From Shimia sp022448905 (lineage in GTDB: Bacteria; Pseudomonadota; Alphaproteobacteria; Rhodobacterales; Rhodobacteraceae), in NCBI RefSeq assembly GCF_047126315.1, contig NZ_CP138953.1:4030001-4094000 (forward strand): DNA of 64,000 bases, in the 5' to 3' direction. The notes beneath the pieces are model-generated. The model was not told the DNA's origin. It did not search any database and saw only the letters and a list, made by a program, of their open reading frames with translations. Below are positions 17,355 through 25,300 of this stretch, piece after piece. Made by a program: the position numbers and the translations under genes. The stretch's first letter is position 1. Every line of letters starts with the position of its first letter.

Positions 17355-18017
17355 ATGAACGGAGTTTCCTTTTCACTGGCTGGGACAACCCTCACCGCAT
17401 TGGGCTCTGGCGCTCTCTGGTGGGAGGATCGGCGCATGTTGATCGTGTCCGACCTGCACCTCGGTAAAACCGAGCGCGCCCTACGTCGTGGCGGCCCAGC
17501 AATGCCGCCGTATGAGACCCGTGACACATTGATAAGATTGGAAAATGACCTCCAGGCCAGCAATGCGGCCACAGTGATTTGCCTGGGCGACAGCTTTGAC
17601 GATATCGAAGCTGCCAAGACGCTTCCAGAGGCGGATCGCCTTTGGATTTCCCGCCTTCAGGCCGGACGCCGCTGGGTCTGGATCGAAGGCAACCATGACC
17701 CCGGCCCCATCGACCTTGGTGGCGCACATCTGGCCGAGCTGCCTGTGCCACCGCTGACCTTTCGCCACATCGCCCAGAACGGAAAAAGTGGTGAGGTCTC
17801 AGGCCACTATCACCCGAAAGTTCGTGTAAAAACCCGCCTGCGCAGCATCTCGCGCCCGGCCTTCCTGTTTGACAGCAACCGGGTCATTCTGCCTGCCTAT
17901 GGCACCTACACAGGTGGCTTGCGCTCCGACGACACCGCCTTGGCTGCGCTAATGCGCCCTGAGGCCATGGCGATCATCACCGGACAAACCCCACGACAAC
18001 TGCCCATGCCACGTTAA
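17355..18017 (+). CDS. pdeM: ligase-associated DNA damage response endonuclease PdeM
   Basis: A 220-residue calcineurin-like metallophosphoesterase. Metal-binding motifs are SDLHLGK (about 33), GDSFDD (about 75), GNHDPG (about 112) and GHYHPK (about 148). The location directly after the Lhr-like helicase identifies it as PdeM, the nuclease partner in the ligase-associated DNA repair module. Family members process DNA ends or phosphodiesters; activity here is inferred. Codon use and GC resemble the neighbours. Confidence 0.87.
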   Translation: MNGVSFSLAGTTLTALGSGALWWEDRRMLIVSDLHLGKTERALRRGGPAMPPYETRDTLIRLENDLQASNAATVICLGDSFDDIEAAKTLPEADRLWISRLQAGRRWVWIEGNHDPGPIDLGGAHLAELPVPPLTFRHIAQNGKSGEVSGHYHPKVRVKTRLRSISRPAFLFDSNRVILPAYGTYTGGLRSDDTALAALMRPEAMAIITGQTPRQLPMPR

Positions 18018-18126
18018 GCGCGCGCACCAGCGCTCTATGAACCTTAAAGAAATCCGCAACGTCAGTGATTGACCATCACGTGCTGCCCCCTTCAGGATAC
18101 AAGCGTCCAAAGGAGAGCAACGCAGC

Positions 18127-18549
18127 ATGTCACCAGAAATCGACGCCAAAATCCGCGCCAGCTTTGCCGAGCAATCTATAATGCAAACCATGGGCGCAAC
18201 AGTCGCCGATGTGTCGGACGGCAGCGTGACCTTGGCTGGCCCCGTTCTGGAAAGCTGTCAGCAGCAACACGGTTTTGGCCACGCCGCTTTGACCTTTGGT
18301 CTGGGCGACAGCGCCGCAGGCTATTCCGCTTTGTCTGTCATGCCTTTGGAAGCCGAAGTTCTCACCAGCGAAATGAAGATTCACCTGCTCGCCCCCGCTC
18401 AAGGCGAGCGCCTGGAAGCTGTCGGCAAAGTCATTAAGCCCGGCAAGCGGTTGGTGATCGTGCAGGCCGAAGTCTTTGCAATCGAAGGCACGAAACGCAC
18501 GCAGATCGCGCTGATGACCGGCACCATGGTCCCGATTTTGCCCAATTAG
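18127..18549 (+). CDS. PaaI-family hotdog thioesterase
   Basis: A 140-residue hotdog-fold protein. The motif QQQHGFGHAALTFGLGDSAAGY (about residues 38-58, shown in part as HGFGHA and GDSAAGY) matches the PaaI/YbgC-like acyl-CoA thioesterase site, with the Asp of GDSAAGY as probable catalytic residue. It would hydrolyse acyl-CoA in the cytoplasm. AAGGAG lies upstream of the ATG. It converges with the membrane exonuclease gene with 11 bases between stops. Confidence 0.82.
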   Translation: MSPEIDAKIRASFAEQSIMQTMGATVADVSDGSVTLAGPVLESCQQQHGFGHAALTFGLGDSAAGYSALSVMPLEAEVLTSEMKIHLLAPAQGERLEAVGKVIKPGKRLVIVQAEVFAIEGTKRTQIALMTGTMVPILPN

Positions 18550-18560
18550 GCCAAGTCGCC

Positions 18561-19988
18561 TCAGTTCATGTCATCCAACAAGCGCCCATGCTTGCGGGTC
18601 TGCTCCAACACATCTCCAAGGGTGGTATGCCCTCGCGCCGCCAACATAGGGAGCATATGACACAGCACCTCGGCTGTCGCCTGCGCATCCCCCAGCGCCG
18701 TGTGGCGCAGATGCTCGGGGATCACCACACCCAAGCGCTCACAAAGCGCGTCCAGCGTGTGCTTCTCCGTGGTACCAAATAGCACCGCTGAGAGCAGCAC
18801 CGTATCCAGAATGGGCTGCGGCCAGTCGATCTCCATCTCATTGCCGTGTCGATGCATAAACGCCATATCAAACGGCGCATTGTGGGCCACGATCACAGCG
18901 TCCCGCGCAAAGTGATGAAACTCTGCCACCACCGATTTTGGCGGCGGCGCAGAAGCCACCATCGCATCGGTAATGTGGTGCACTTTGGTGGAGGCTGGCG
19001 GAATGGGACGGCCTGGATGAATATAGCGGTCCATCGCCTCGCCATATACAATCTCGCCCCGCAAGACCCGCACCGCGCCCAGCTGCACCAACTCGTCTTT
19101 GTGCGGCAGCAAGCCAGTGGTTTCACAATCAAACACCACAAAGGGGATCTGATCGAGCCGCCGCGCAGCCAGATCGGAAATTGGTTGATCCCCGAGCAGT
19201 TCAAAATCAAACGTCAGGGGACGCTCCGCGTCAGGCGCAATCTCCAAGTGGGCATCATCGATCAGGATCATATAGCTGTGCGTGCCGCGCAAAGGCTTAA
19301 GCCGTGCATCAAACGATACTCGCCCATCCGGACAAGTTGCCTCAAACGCCACCTCGACACCTTCTTGCAGAAGCCGCTCGTGCGCATCCAGAACCCGCTC
19401 TTTAGAGAGATAGTCAAAGATTGACGCATTCAACCGCGGCGGCGCAATCTGCGCCAAGGTCCCTGCCGCCTGCCCGTCATAGAGCATAATCCGATGATCC
19501 GGACCAACCAACAGGATTGCCACCGGGATCTCGGTCAGCAGCGCGGTGAGCTGTTCTCGATCCGAGGTCAGCGTCTCGGTCTCTTGGGCTACGGTTTGGG
19601 CTATATCAATGGTGGCATTGCTCAACCGCGTCGACACCGCTTCGACGGCAGGTGCCAAATCTCCCAAGTAGCGCGCCGAGTGCGTGTCCACAGTGGCATT
19701 CACACCGGAATGCGCCCGCGCGCGCAATGTGGTGGACAAAGCCTGAATGGGCTTGGCGACGTTCTCATCAAACAACAGCCAGATGCCCACGGCCAACGCC
19801 AGAAAGCCAAAGCCGCCAATGATCCCCGCAAGGATAAATCCGCTCGCCACCCCGTCCGTCAACGCGCTGCGATAGCCCGCCCAAAGCGCGCCAAACATCA
19901 CCGCCACGCCGCCAAAGGCCAACAGGGCGAAGAACAGCAAGATGCGTAACCGCAAAGACAACCCCGCCAAAATCGCCCGCTGTCCCAT
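18561..19988 (-). CDS. membrane-anchored PAS-like 3'-5' exonuclease (DnaQ family)
   Basis: A 475-residue fusion. Two membrane spans lie at about residues 16-39 and 49-71, then a HAMP-like linker with coiled coil (to about 155), a PAS-like domain (IPVAILLVGPDHRIMLYDG), and a C-terminal DEDDh exonuclease. Exonuclease motifs are FDCETTG, HNAPFDMAF and RHTALGDAQA, all intact, so activity is plausible. Such an exonuclease on a sensor-like membrane scaffold is unlike replicative epsilon. It overlaps the preceding small gene by one base (TGATG) and is last in the acs-symporter cluster, suggesting a signalling or nucleotide-turnover role. The substrate is unknown. Confidence 0.85.
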   Translation of the reverse strand: MGQRAILAGLSLRLRILLFFALLAFGGVAVMFGALWAGYRSALTDGVASGFILAGIIGGFGFLALAVGIWLLFDENVAKPIQALSTTLRARAHSGVNATVDTHSARYLGDLAPAVEAVSTRLSNATIDIAQTVAQETETLTSDREQLTALLTEIPVAILLVGPDHRIMLYDGQAAGTLAQIAPPRLNASIFDYLSKERVLDAHERLLQEGVEVAFEATCPDGRVSFDARLKPLRGTHSYMILIDDAHLEIAPDAERPLTFDFELLGDQPISDLAARRLDQIPFVVFDCETTGLLPHKDELVQLGAVRVLRGEIVYGEAMDRYIHPGRPIPPASTKVHHITDAMVASAPPPKSVVAEFHHFARDAVIVAHNAPFDMAFMHRHGNEMEIDWPQPILDTVLLSAVLFGTTEKHTLDALCERLGVVIPEHLRHTALGDAQATAEVLCHMLPMLAARGHTTLGDVLEQTRKHGRLLDDMN

Positions 19989-20509
19989 CACGACACCTCA
20001 CACACCGCATTCAAAAGCGCATCATCTTCCGGCGCGGTCACCCACTGCGCGCCCTCAATGGAACCGGCATCGTCAAAGCTGATCCCATCGGTCAGCGCGG
20101 CACGGCGCCCTGTCCCGCAATCTGCTGCCACATTCAGGCGGTTCAGCGGCGACCAGCGGCCATAGAAATACACCTGTGCCAATCGTAAATCAGGTTGCGC
20201 AGAGTTGGTTTGCACTGAGGCCGTGTCCAGCGCCACAAACCGTTCGGTCAACGGCACCACATAGGTCCAAGGGCGATAAACCGCGTTGGTTTCAACAATC
20301 TCCACCACTTCAAAGCCTTCCGGCAAAGTCGCGGTCGTACGGCTGTACCAGCTGTATTCCGAGCTCACAGTGGCGGCGATCATAGCGCCTCCTGCGGCCA
20401 CCGGCGTCAGCCATTTCGGCAACCGGCCACCTGTCGCCATCCGAATGAGCGCCATCAGCCCGGCGCCCCCCATGCCTGCAAAAATCACCGCGATCAGTTC
20501 CAGAAACAT
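19988..20509 (-). CDS. hypothetical protein with N-terminal membrane segments
   Basis: I do not recognise this 173-residue protein. It has one hydrophobic segment at residues 2-22 and a second at about 34-48 (WLTPVAAGGAMIAATV), followed by a roughly 120-residue soluble domain with two cysteines. It is probably inner-membrane with a periplasmic or cytoplasmic tail. It sits between the cNMP/CBS protein and the membrane exonuclease, 20 bases from the former and overlapping the latter by one base, so a joint role is likely. Confidence 0.75.
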   Translation of the reverse strand: MFLELIAVIFAGMGGAGLMALIRMATGGRLPKWLTPVAAGGAMIAATVSSEYSWYSRTTATLPEGFEVVEIVETNAVYRPWTYVVPLTERFVALDTASVQTNSAQPDLRLAQVYFYGRWSPLNRLNVAADCGTGRRAALTDGISFDDAGSIEGAQWVTAPEDDALLNAVCEVS

Positions 20510-20529
20510 CTCGCCCCCCTCTTCTTTCG

Positions 20530-22365
20530 TTAGCTCAACGCGCCGCGCCCGTGGCCAATCGCAGATTGAAGCGATTTTACAACCACAAAAGCGTCGCGCA
20601 GATGGCTGCGTTCAAAGTCCGACAAATCCGCCGGTGACAAATAGTTGTCCGGCGCCTGCCCTGCATGGATCTGGCGCAGCTGATGGTCCAGCCGCATCTC
20701 CGCAATCAAGTCATAAGCACTCAACAAGTCCGCCGCTCCCGCGCTTGAAATCCCCGCCGATCCATCACTGGCCGCGCGCAATCGTGCCCGTGTATTTGCC
20801 GGTGTCAGCCGCCCCTGCAAGGCACACAACCGCCCCAAATCGACCACCGGCACAACCCCGTTGTGTTTCATATCAATCTGGTTCTTGTGCTCGCCAGAGC
20901 GAATGGTCGCCAACCCGCGCAACACGCCAAGCGGCGGATGGTGCTTGAGCGCATTCCCAACCATATGGGCGACAAAGATCGAGTTATGGGACGCCGCCGC
21001 CAAGGTCTCATTCTGAAGCCGCGCAAAGCAATCCAGCTTGCCGCCAATCGGCCGCAGATCAAACATCACGCTGGCCAACATCTGCGCTTCAGGGTTGGGC
21101 GTCGTGATCCAGCCCACGAAGTATTCCCGCCAAACCCGCAGCGGTTGCCGCCAGCGATCCGCCGTCGCCATCATGTCGCCAGGGCAATAGACATAACCAC
21201 AAGTATTGAGCCCGTCGCAAACAAACTGCGCCAGCTGTGCAAAGTAGCCTGTACGCATCTCTTCCGTGGCCGCATCATCTAGGATCAGACAGTTGTCCTG
21301 ATCGCTCACGCCGGTCTGTTCCTGCCGTCCCTGAGAGCCACAGGCCAGCCAAACATACGGCACAGGCGGCGGGCCAAGCTTGTTCTCAGCCAACGCCAAA
21401 AGCCGCCGCGTGGCGGTATCTGCCACATCAGTGATCAAGCGCGTGACAATGTCATGCCGGTGCCCCGCCCCGACAAGCTGCGCCAACAGCTGTGGAATGC
21501 GGGCGGTGACTTTGGCCATTTCTTCTGCACTGTCCGCCTTGGCAATCTCGCGCACCATCTCGGCACTGGTGACTGCCTGAAAACGGGTCAGATCGGTCTG
21601 TGTGACAATGCCTACGAGCTTGTTTTTATCGACAATCGGAATGTGCCCAATGCCATGTTCCATCATCATGTGCAGCACGTCCGAGCCAATCGCCGTAGAC
21701 GGCAGTGTTCTGGGCGCGCGGGTCATGATCTCTGCCAGCGCAGTTTCCGGCGTGCGATCCTCGGCCAACACCTTCCCGACCAGATCGCCGGTGGTGATGA
21801 TCCCCAAAAGCGCGTCTCCTTCGGTGATGCACAGCGACGAAATCCCAGCGGCGTGCATCTTCTGGGCCGCAGCTTTGACAGTGTCTTCCGGCGCCAGCGT
21901 GATCGGTGTTCGCGCCATAATGGTGGCCACTTCGGTGGAGGCCAGATCGCTGGTAGGCGTCTTTCGCCCTACTGGCCGGGCACGATCAAAGAACCGCTGC
22001 ACAGCACCTTCTGTGGTGCGCACTTTCTGGAACGCACTCACAGGTAACATCAACAAGGTTGTGTCGCTTTCGCATCGGGCGCTGGTCACCGCCACGCCAT
22101 CGCGCAGCAGCCCCCTTTCACCAAAGGAATTGCGCAATCCCAAATGGGACACCACCGCGCCATTTTCATCGGTCACCTCAACGGTGCCGCTATAAATCAG
22201 ATACAGGCCATCAAGCTTTTGTCCGAGGCGGTAAATCTGCGTATCGGTTTCTAGAACTTGAACTTCAAAAAAGGCGCCCAGTTCCTGCAACGCCTCGTCA
22301 GACAGGCTGTCATAGGGATGAACGGAACGCAAAAAACGGGTGATTTGATCATGAGTTAGTGACAT
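20530..22365 (-). CDS. cNMP-binding/CBS/DUF294 nucleotidyltransferase-like protein
   Basis: A 611-residue cytoplasmic regulator. Domains in order: Crp-like cyclic-nucleotide-binding domain (1-120), a CBS pair (about 145-270, HIPIVDKNKLVGIVTQ), a DUF294 nucleotidyltransferase domain (about 300-440) and a DUF294 C-terminal helical domain. The nucleotidyltransferase motif GS-x10-DxD is intact (ACGSQGRQEQ, then SDQDN near residue 355), as in GlnD-type enzymes, so transfer of a nucleotide to a protein partner is plausible. In other proteobacteria such proteins sit beside sodium:solute symporter genes, as here. The target is unknown; the symporter is the natural candidate. Confidence 0.88.
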   Translation of the reverse strand: MSLTHDQITRFLRSVHPYDSLSDEALQELGAFFEVQVLETDTQIYRLGQKLDGLYLIYSGTVEVTDENGAVVSHLGLRNSFGERGLLRDGVAVTSARCESDTTLLMLPVSAFQKVRTTEGAVQRFFDRARPVGRKTPTSDLASTEVATIMARTPITLAPEDTVKAAAQKMHAAGISSLCITEGDALLGIITTGDLVGKVLAEDRTPETALAEIMTRAPRTLPSTAIGSDVLHMMMEHGIGHIPIVDKNKLVGIVTQTDLTRFQAVTSAEMVREIAKADSAEEMAKVTARIPQLLAQLVGAGHRHDIVTRLITDVADTATRRLLALAENKLGPPPVPYVWLACGSQGRQEQTGVSDQDNCLILDDAATEEMRTGYFAQLAQFVCDGLNTCGYVYCPGDMMATADRWRQPLRVWREYFVGWITTPNPEAQMLASVMFDLRPIGGKLDCFARLQNETLAAASHNSIFVAHMVGNALKHHPPLGVLRGLATIRSGEHKNQIDMKHNGVVPVVDLGRLCALQGRLTPANTRARLRAASDGSAGISSAGAADLLSAYDLIAEMRLDHQLRQIHAGQAPDNYLSPADLSDFERSHLRDAFVVVKSLQSAIGHGRGALS

Positions 22366-22456
22366 GGGGGCACCTTGTCATGTGGGGGACGTAAGCGGCA
22401 AGCGGACGCGCTGCCGCAGCAATCACTCCCAAGCCAACCGTCAGTCTTGGAAGGGA

Positions 22457-22526
22457 AAAGTTGCCCCCGACAGGATCGGAGGCAACGGCATTAAAGTGAC
22501 GGCGGATTGGGGGCAACCCGCCGTCA
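22457..22526 (-). terminator. hairpins between the symporter and cNMP/CBS genes
   Basis: Two strong hairpins occupy this gap. Reading the minus strand, the first (22526-22497) pairs TGACGGCGG with CCGCCGTCA. The second (22486-22460, GTTGCC-TCCGA paired with TCGG-GGCAAC, nearly perfect) ends in TTTT, as in intrinsic termination. It probably reduces read-through from the acs/symporter genes into the downstream signalling genes. Confidence 0.65.
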
Positions 22527-22540
22527 AGGGACGCAAGGGC

Positions 22541-24328
22541 TCAGTGATCCTGAGCTGCACCTGCGCCGCGGGGAACTCGAACGCTTTCCACAAGCGCCTT
22601 GATGTCCGCTGGTGTCTCTTTGGTCATACCTGCCACAATGTAGGCCACCGCAAAGTTCACCGCTGCACCAATGGCACCGAAGCTGGTCGATTTGATCGTG
22701 CCCAGAAGCGGGTCAGCATCGGTGAAGGAGTTGGTGCCCGGAATGAACAGCCAGCCTTTGTGCAGGAAGATGTAGATCAGCGTCACAGTCAGACCTGCCA
22801 GCATGCCAGCCACCGCACCGGTGTTGTTGATCTTGGTGGAGAAGATCCCCATCATCAACGCCGGGAAGATGGACGCCGCTGCCAGACCGAAGGCCAAGGC
22901 CACGGTTTGCGCCGCAAAGCCTGGAGGGTTCAGACCCAGCCACGTTGCCACAGCAATTGCCACCGCCATCGCGATCCGTGCGGACAGCAGTTCGCCCTTT
23001 TCGGAGATGTTCGGGTTGATCGCACCTTTGATCAGGTCGTGAGACACGGCGGAGGAGATCGCCAGCAACAGACCCGCAGCAGTAGAGAGCGCCGCTGCCA
23101 GACCACCCGCAGCCACAAGACCAATCACCCAAGACGGCAGGTTTGCGATTTCAGGGTTCGCCAGCACCAGGATGTCACGGTTGAACTTGGTCAGCTCGTT
23201 GCCTTCCCAGCCTTTTTCCGCGGCCATTGCCTGAAGATCTTCGTTCTTGTCGTTGTAGAACTGGATCTTGCCGTCGCCGTTTTTGTCTTCCCAATCCAGC
23301 AGACCGGTTTTCTGCCAAGTGGCCATCCAGTCGTACTCAGGATCGTTTGCGATCTGCTCGGTGGTCACTGCTTCACCGGAGATGCCGCCATTTGGCCACA
23401 TCAGCTCGGAAATGTTCAGGCGGGCCATCGCACCAACAGCAGGCGCCGTCAGATACAGCAGCGCGATAAACACCAGCGTCCAGCCTGCGGACCAACGGGC
23501 GTCCGAAACTTTTGGCACGGTGAAGAAGCGCATGATGACGTGTGGCAGACCTGCGGTACCGATCATCAGAGACAGGGTGAAGAGCACCATGTTCAGCGTG
23601 TCGGCGTGGTGGGCGGTGTATTCCTTGAAGCCAAGGTCGGTCACAACCGCATCCAGCTTCGCCAGCAGAGGCTCACCGGAAGCTACGTGATCCCCAAACA
23701 GACCCAGCGCCGGAATTGGCGAGCCGGTCAACTGCAGCGAGATGAAAACCGCTGGAATCGTGTAGGCGGTGATCAGAACACAGTACTGCGCCACCTGGGT
23801 GTAGGTCACACCTTTCATGCCGCCAAACACAGCATAGGCAAACACAACACAGGCACCGATCAGCAGGCCAGCGGTGTTGGACACTTCCAGGAAGCGGCCA
23901 AAGGCCACGCCCACACCGGTCATCTGACCAATCACGTAGGTGGTGGAGGCAACGATCAAGCAGACCACAGCCACAATACGGGCGGTTGGGCTGTAGAAAC
24001 GATCGCCGATGAATTCCGACACGGTGAACTTGCCAAACTTACGCAGGTATGGCGCAAGCAGCAGCGCCAGCAGCACGTAGCCACCGGTCCAGCCCATCAG
24101 GAAGGAAGAGTTGTCATAGCCGGTAAAGGCGATGAGGCCAGCCATGGAGATAAACGAGGCCGCGGACATCCAGTCCGCCGCTGTCGCCATACCATTGGTG
24201 ACCGGGTGAACGCCGCGACCCGCAGCGTAGAATTCAGACGTGGACCCGGCGCGGGCCCAGATCGCGATGCCGATGTATAGCGCGAATGACGCGCCCACAA
24301 ACAGCAGGTTGATTGCGAATTGGCTCAT
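22541..24328 (-). CDS. sodium:solute symporter, ActP-like large subunit
   Basis: A 595-residue sodium:solute symporter with about 13 spans, beginning FAINLLFVGASFALYIGIAIWA. It resembles acetate/monocarboxylate permeases of the ActP group that work with a DUF4212 small subunit. A long soluble loop (about residues 330-400, EKGWEGNELTKF) is typical of this two-part type. GAGGGAC precedes the ATG. The small-subunit gene ends 17 bases upstream, and acs and adk are further upstream, so acetate or another short-chain carboxylate is the probable substrate. Confidence 0.88.
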   Translation of the reverse strand: MSQFAINLLFVGASFALYIGIAIWARAGSTSEFYAAGRGVHPVTNGMATAADWMSAASFISMAGLIAFTGYDNSSFLMGWTGGYVLLALLLAPYLRKFGKFTVSEFIGDRFYSPTARIVAVVCLIVASTTYVIGQMTGVGVAFGRFLEVSNTAGLLIGACVVFAYAVFGGMKGVTYTQVAQYCVLITAYTIPAVFISLQLTGSPIPALGLFGDHVASGEPLLAKLDAVVTDLGFKEYTAHHADTLNMVLFTLSLMIGTAGLPHVIMRFFTVPKVSDARWSAGWTLVFIALLYLTAPAVGAMARLNISELMWPNGGISGEAVTTEQIANDPEYDWMATWQKTGLLDWEDKNGDGKIQFYNDKNEDLQAMAAEKGWEGNELTKFNRDILVLANPEIANLPSWVIGLVAAGGLAAALSTAAGLLLAISSAVSHDLIKGAINPNISEKGELLSARIAMAVAIAVATWLGLNPPGFAAQTVALAFGLAAASIFPALMMGIFSTKINNTGAVAGMLAGLTVTLIYIFLHKGWLFIPGTNSFTDADPLLGTIKSTSFGAIGAAVNFAVAYIVAGMTKETPADIKALVESVRVPRGAGAAQDH

Positions 24329-24345
24329 TGTCCCTCAGATCCTTT

Positions 24346-24606
24346 TTATTCTTCGTCAACGCCGTGGGCGATGTCGAGTTTGTTCATCTGCCAGGCGTAG
24401 TTGAAGATCAGCGCCAGGAAGACCAGGATCGATCCTTGCTGGGCAAACCAGAAGCCCAGGTCAGACCCGCCCACGGAGATTCCCGCAAGCATTGGGCGCA
24501 GCAGGATGCCAAACCCAAAAGAGACCAGCGCCCAGATGACGAGGCTGATCAAAATGATACGCACATTGGCTTTCCAATACGCGTCGTTGGATGAGTTTTC
24601 GGACAT
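24346..24606 (-). CDS. DUF4212 sodium/substrate symporter small subunit
   Basis: An 86-residue membrane protein with two spans (about residues 15-37 and 51-72), matching the DUF4212 small subunit of sodium:solute symporters. The start ATG has GGAGGAG seven bases upstream; a longer frame beginning 11 codons earlier ignores this site. The order small subunit then large subunit with a 17-base gap is the standard arrangement. Confidence 0.87.
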   Translation of the reverse strand: MSENSSNDAYWKANVRIILISLVIWALVSFGFGILLRPMLAGISVGGSDLGFWFAQQGSILVFLALIFNYAWQMNKLDIAHGVDEE

Positions 24607-24685
24607 ATATGTCTCCTCCCTCTCGGTTCTTTCCTCCACACCCGCTGGCTCTGTGGCTGGCGGGTGCTTTCCCTCATGCGATCGA

Positions 24686-25294
24686 TTAGGAAACGATCAC
24701 GCTCAGCTCTTTGGCAATGGCGTCAATCACGCCCATTGCATCCACAGATTTCAGCACTCCTTTGCCCTCGTAGTAGGCAATCAATGGTGCGGTTTGTGCG
24801 TGGTAAGCCTCCAGGCGCTGCACCAATGTTTCCTCATTGTCATCGGCGCGCACTGGCTGTCCGGCAGCCTTGGCCTGTTCGGCACGGTGCAAGATGCGCT
24901 GTACCAAAACCTTGTCATCGACCTTGAGCTCGATGGCAGCGTCCAGCTTGATGTCAAACTCTTCCAGCAGTTGGCCCAAGGCATCTGCCTGCGCCAGCGT
25001 GCGGGGGAAGCCATCAAAGATGAAACCTTTGGCGTCAGTGTTGGAGAGCTTTTCCTTAATCAGGCCAATCACGATGTCATCGGTGACCAATTCCCCGCGT
25101 TCCATAACGTCGGCCACACGTTGACCAAGCTCAGATCCGCTGGCTTTGGCCTCGCGTAGCATGTCTCCGGTAGAGAGCTGCACCAAACCGTGATTTTTGA
25201 CCAGCAGTTCCGCCTGAGTGCCTTTGCCGGCCCCGGGAGGGCCAAGCAAGATGACATTAACAGTGCGGGTGAGAGTTGCAGTATCGCCTTGCAT
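24686..25294 (-). CDS. adk: adenylate kinase (short form)
   Basis: A 202-residue adenylate kinase interconverting ATP + AMP and 2 ADP. The P-loop is GPPGAGKGTQ at residues 18-27, and DGFPRTLAQADAL and VQRLEAYHAQTAPLIAYY follow. The LID is the short form without zinc cysteines. It carries about 14 extra N-terminal residues before NVILLG. It starts 6 bases after acs, so the AMP released by acetyl-CoA synthetase can be recycled by its operon partner. This is probably a second adk copy, since the main gene normally lies in a ribosomal protein cluster. ATG at 25294 is preferred to TTG at 25300. Confidence 0.9.
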   Translation of the reverse strand: MQGDTATLTRTVNVILLGPPGAGKGTQAELLVKNHGLVQLSTGDMLREAKASGSELGQRVADVMERGELVTDDIVIGLIKEKLSNTDAKGFIFDGFPRTLAQADALGQLLEEFDIKLDAAIELKVDDKVLVQRILHRAEQAKAAGQPVRADDNEETLVQRLEAYHAQTAPLIAYYEGKGVLKSVDAMGVIDAIAKELSVIVS

Positions 25295-25300
25295 ATCCAA

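Noticed and set aside
22364..24280. Very long plus-strand open frame (638 codons) across the symporter gene
   Set aside because: It is antisense to a clear membrane transporter, has Arg/Gln/His-rich composition typical of the shadow frame of GC-rich DNA, and no domain.
24611..24681. Hairpin with arms CACCCGC/GCGGGTG between adk and the symporter small subunit
   Set aside because: Only 7 bp with an unpaired interior and no T run on the coding strand, so not called a terminator.
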